Assembly (NCBI GenBank): GCA_030038255.1
Contig: JASHPH010000405.1
Location: 1 to 33,688 of the forward strand
Source: Candidatus Sulfotelmatobacter sp.
Lineage (GTDB): Bacteria; Acidobacteriota; Terriglobia; Terriglobales; Acidobacteriaceae
Direction: 5' to 3'
DNA: 33,688 nt
The notes beneath the pieces are model-generated. The model was not told the origin of the DNA. It worked only from the letters and a program-made list of their open reading frames with translations, and searched no databases. Every line of letters starts with the position of its first letter. Position 1 is the first letter of the stretch. Shown in pieces: positions 32,266 to 33,688 of this stretch. The position numbers were made by a program, and so were the translations under genes.

Positions 32266-32970
32266 TTACCAGCCCATTTGGCCCATCCGCTTAAGGATGA
32301 TCGAGCTGTAGCTATTCATGCGCTCGGGTCGCCGCTTCAGGGGAGCCGGGAGAATTGCAGCAAGCCGTGCCGCCCGTTCCCGGCCGACATTCCGAGCGGT
32401 TTCATCGTAATAACGACACGCCGCCTCCGCACCGTAGACACCAGGACCCCATTCGACAATGTTGAGGTATAGCTCCAGAATCCGTTGTTTGCCGAGCACG
32501 AATTCGGCCACCGGTACCAGCGTGACCTCTGCGCCCTTGCGGAGGACAGAGCGGCCCGTTCCGAAGAACAGGTTTTTTACGAGTTGCTGCGTGATGGTGG
32601 AAGCTCCGCGAGTGCGCTGACCCTCCAAATCTTCTTGGGCAGCGATCTGGATCTCGTGCCAATCGAATCCATGGTGCTGGTAGAAGTGCGCGTCCTCCGC
32701 GGCGATTACCGCGTGCTGGAGATCAGGCGAGATTTGGCCAAGCGGAACGAACTTGTAGCGCTCGCGATACGACGTGTGGTGAATCCAGGCCTGCAAGCGG
32801 CGCTGGATGTGCACCGCGGTTGTCGGTGGATCGATCCACTTGGCCGACACAAGGATCAGCGCGGCAAGCAACCAAAGAAGTACCACGCTGACGGCGAGCC
32901 ATCGAATCAAAGATCGGAAGAAGCCCGTCCGAAGCGGGATCTTGGTGTAGGTGTTCGGCGTCTCCGTCAC
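32266..32970 (-). CDS. mtgA: Monofunctional peptidoglycan glycosyltransferase
   Basis: A 234-residue GT51-family enzyme with an N-terminal membrane anchor (about 21-42) and all glycosyltransferase motifs. These are VIAAEDAHFYQHHGFDW with catalytic Glu92, RGASTITQQLVKNLF (121-135), and KQRILELYLNIVEWGPGVYG with the second conserved Glu. No transpeptidase domain follows, so it is the monofunctional MtgA type. It polymerises lipid II into glycan strands at the outer face of the inner membrane. The start is GTG at 32970 with a weak ribosome site. It stands alone; neighbours are unrelated. Confidence 0.95.
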   Translation of the reverse strand: MTETPNTYTKIPLRTGFFRSLIRWLAVSVVLLWLLAALILVSAKWIDPPTTAVHIQRRLQAWIHHTSYRERYKFVPLGQISPDLQHAVIAAEDAHFYQHHGFDWHEIQIAAQEDLEGQRTRGASTITQQLVKNLFFGTGRSVLRKGAEVTLVPVAEFVLGKQRILELYLNIVEWGPGVYGAEAACRYYDETARNVGRERAARLAAILPAPLKRRPERMNSYSSIILKRMGQMGW

Positions 32971-33389
32971 ATTTCAGAATAATAGCCCGGGGTCGGTTGT
33001 CGCTGATCGTAGAAGGGATTGCCAACGGCTCACCCAACCGTTCCGGATTGGTCGGAGGGAAGGTTCCAAGAAAGATAACAAGCCCCGTAAGGGACGGCAC
33101 TCGGCTTTCCCACTCCGCTAACAGAAATGGGACATTCCGCGCCCAGATTCCCTTTCAAACCCGCTCTCCATGCGCGGAGCCACCCCACCACATAACTACC
33201 TTGATTCCCCGGCGTCGAGCAGGGGCTTTGAGCGCTATCCGGATTTTTTGCCAACCGACTGTGGCCGACCATCCTCCCCGAGCTTCCTACAGGCCCGTTT
33301 GAACGAAGCCTTAGCGGCAGACGCTTTCGCGTCTCCGGCGTCAGCGGTTGTGCGTGAGCGGATAAGGTTGGGTCAAAAGGAGATCACCT
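32971..33389. other. Intergenic region before the recombinase
   Basis: 419 bases with a degenerate paired-palindrome repeat (33080-33125) and a small AGACGC/GCGTCT hairpin (33319-33334). The plus-strand frame 33170-33436 crosses the recombinase start in another frame and looks non-coding. This may include the end of a mobile element. Confidence 0.5.
33080..33125. repeat. Degenerate paired-palindrome repeat, copy 3
   Basis: GCCCCGTAAGGGACGGCA followed by CCCACTCCGC resembles the right half of the copy at 31565-31605. The CCCGGCAC stem is missing, so it appears truncated. Confidence 0.45.
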
Positions 33390-33688
33390 ATGACCCACCT
33401 TCGCAAAATGATGCTCGAAGAACTCGAGCGTCGTAATTACGCTCAGACTACCATCGACTGCTATATCCAGGCGATCGAGGATTTTACGCGGCACTTTCGG
33501 CGCTCTCCGGACCAGCTCACTGCCGAGCACATCCGCGAGTACCAAGCGTATTTGTTCCGCGAGAGAAAGCTGGCCGCGTCCACCGTGACGCAGCGGCTCG
33601 CGGCTCTGCGGTTCTTCTACACGCAGACGATCAAGAAAGCCTGGAGCGTGGCCGATACACCCTATCCGAAGAAGACGCGACCCCTGCC
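33390..33688 (+). CDS. Tyrosine recombinase/integrase, N-terminal part (cut by right edge)
   Basis: ATG 33390 follows a strong AAGGAG at good spacing. The 99 visible codons begin MTHLRKMMLEELERRNYAQT and continue with CYIQAIEDFTRHFRRSP, EHIREYQAYLFRERKLA and TVTQRLAALRFFYTQT. This is the core-binding (SAM-like) domain of phage-type tyrosine recombinases. The catalytic Arg/His/Tyr domain lies beyond the window. The 'RRNYAQTTIDCYIQAIEDFTRHF' style is typical of integrases that accompany IS91-like transposases in soil bacteria, so a mobile element probably extends to the right. Confidence 0.85.
   Translation, partial: MTHLRKMMLEELERRNYAQTTIDCYIQAIEDFTRHFRRSPDQLTAEHIREYQAYLFRERKLAASTVTQRLAALRFFYTQTIKKAWSVADTPYPKKTRPL

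Noticed and set aside
1-33688. CRISPR array, tRNA or rRNA genes
   Set aside because: No regularly spaced identical repeats and no tRNA- or rRNA-like sequence were noticed by eye; a tRNAscan/Infernal run would settle this.

Overview
The window looks like chromosomal DNA from an acidobacterium (Acidobacteriota, probably the Terriglobia/Koribacter side). The grounds are GC-rich codon use, the gene mix (Hyb-type hydrogenase, HpnH, many small lineage-type hypotheticals) and intergenic regions packed with short palindromic repeats. This assignment is an inference; there is no rRNA in the window to confirm it. It spans the dnaA replication-initiation neighbourhood plus flanking housekeeping and accessory genes.

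Layout. (1) 1-2717, minus: hybO-hybA-hybB of a membrane-bound, Tat-exported [NiFe] uptake hydrogenase. The large subunit gene should lie beyond the left edge. A CRP/FNR-like palindrome and repeat-bearing leader lie upstream. (2) 3202-6189, minus: tldD-tldE (pmbA) protease pair. (3) 6359-8514, plus: two adjacent frame-disrupted genes, a PD-(D/E)XK-like protein and a multi-pass membrane protein. (4) 8524-12609, minus: DinB-fold protein, OmpA-type envelope protein, secreted beta-propeller protein and secreted DUF2911 protein; at 12814, plus, a receiver-like protein lacking the phospho-acceptor Asp. (5) 13669-17316, minus: rpmH-rnpA-yidD-yidC-jag(khpB), divergent from (6) dnaA-dnaN at 17785-20603, plus. 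The rpmH/dnaA gap holds a DnaA box and is one of two oriC candidates. (7) 20808-22339, plus: mscL with a zinc ribbon, a frameshifted TonB-C-domain gene and a secreted hypothetical. (8) 22450-28317: OsmC, a conserved hypothetical, a small membrane protein, HpnH (hopanoid side chain), a hypothetical, a STAS anti-anti-sigma protein, a hypothetical and a patatin-like hydrolase. (9) 28358-32970: a secreted S9A prolyl oligopeptidase, a tiny membrane protein, two hypotheticals and MtgA. (10) The right edge begins a tyrosine recombinase gene.

The genes do not form one obvious new system. The most unusual points are architectural. The rnpA reading frame is open right through rpmH and has no ATG between rpmH and the RnpA core, as in the overlapping rpmH/rnpA arrangement of Thermus. 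Two copies of a roughly 65-bp palindromic repeat supply the last codons and stop codons of both rnpA and yidD. At least four families of short palindromic repeats occupy most intergenic gaps. Three genes carry single frame breaks, which could be real decay or assembly error.
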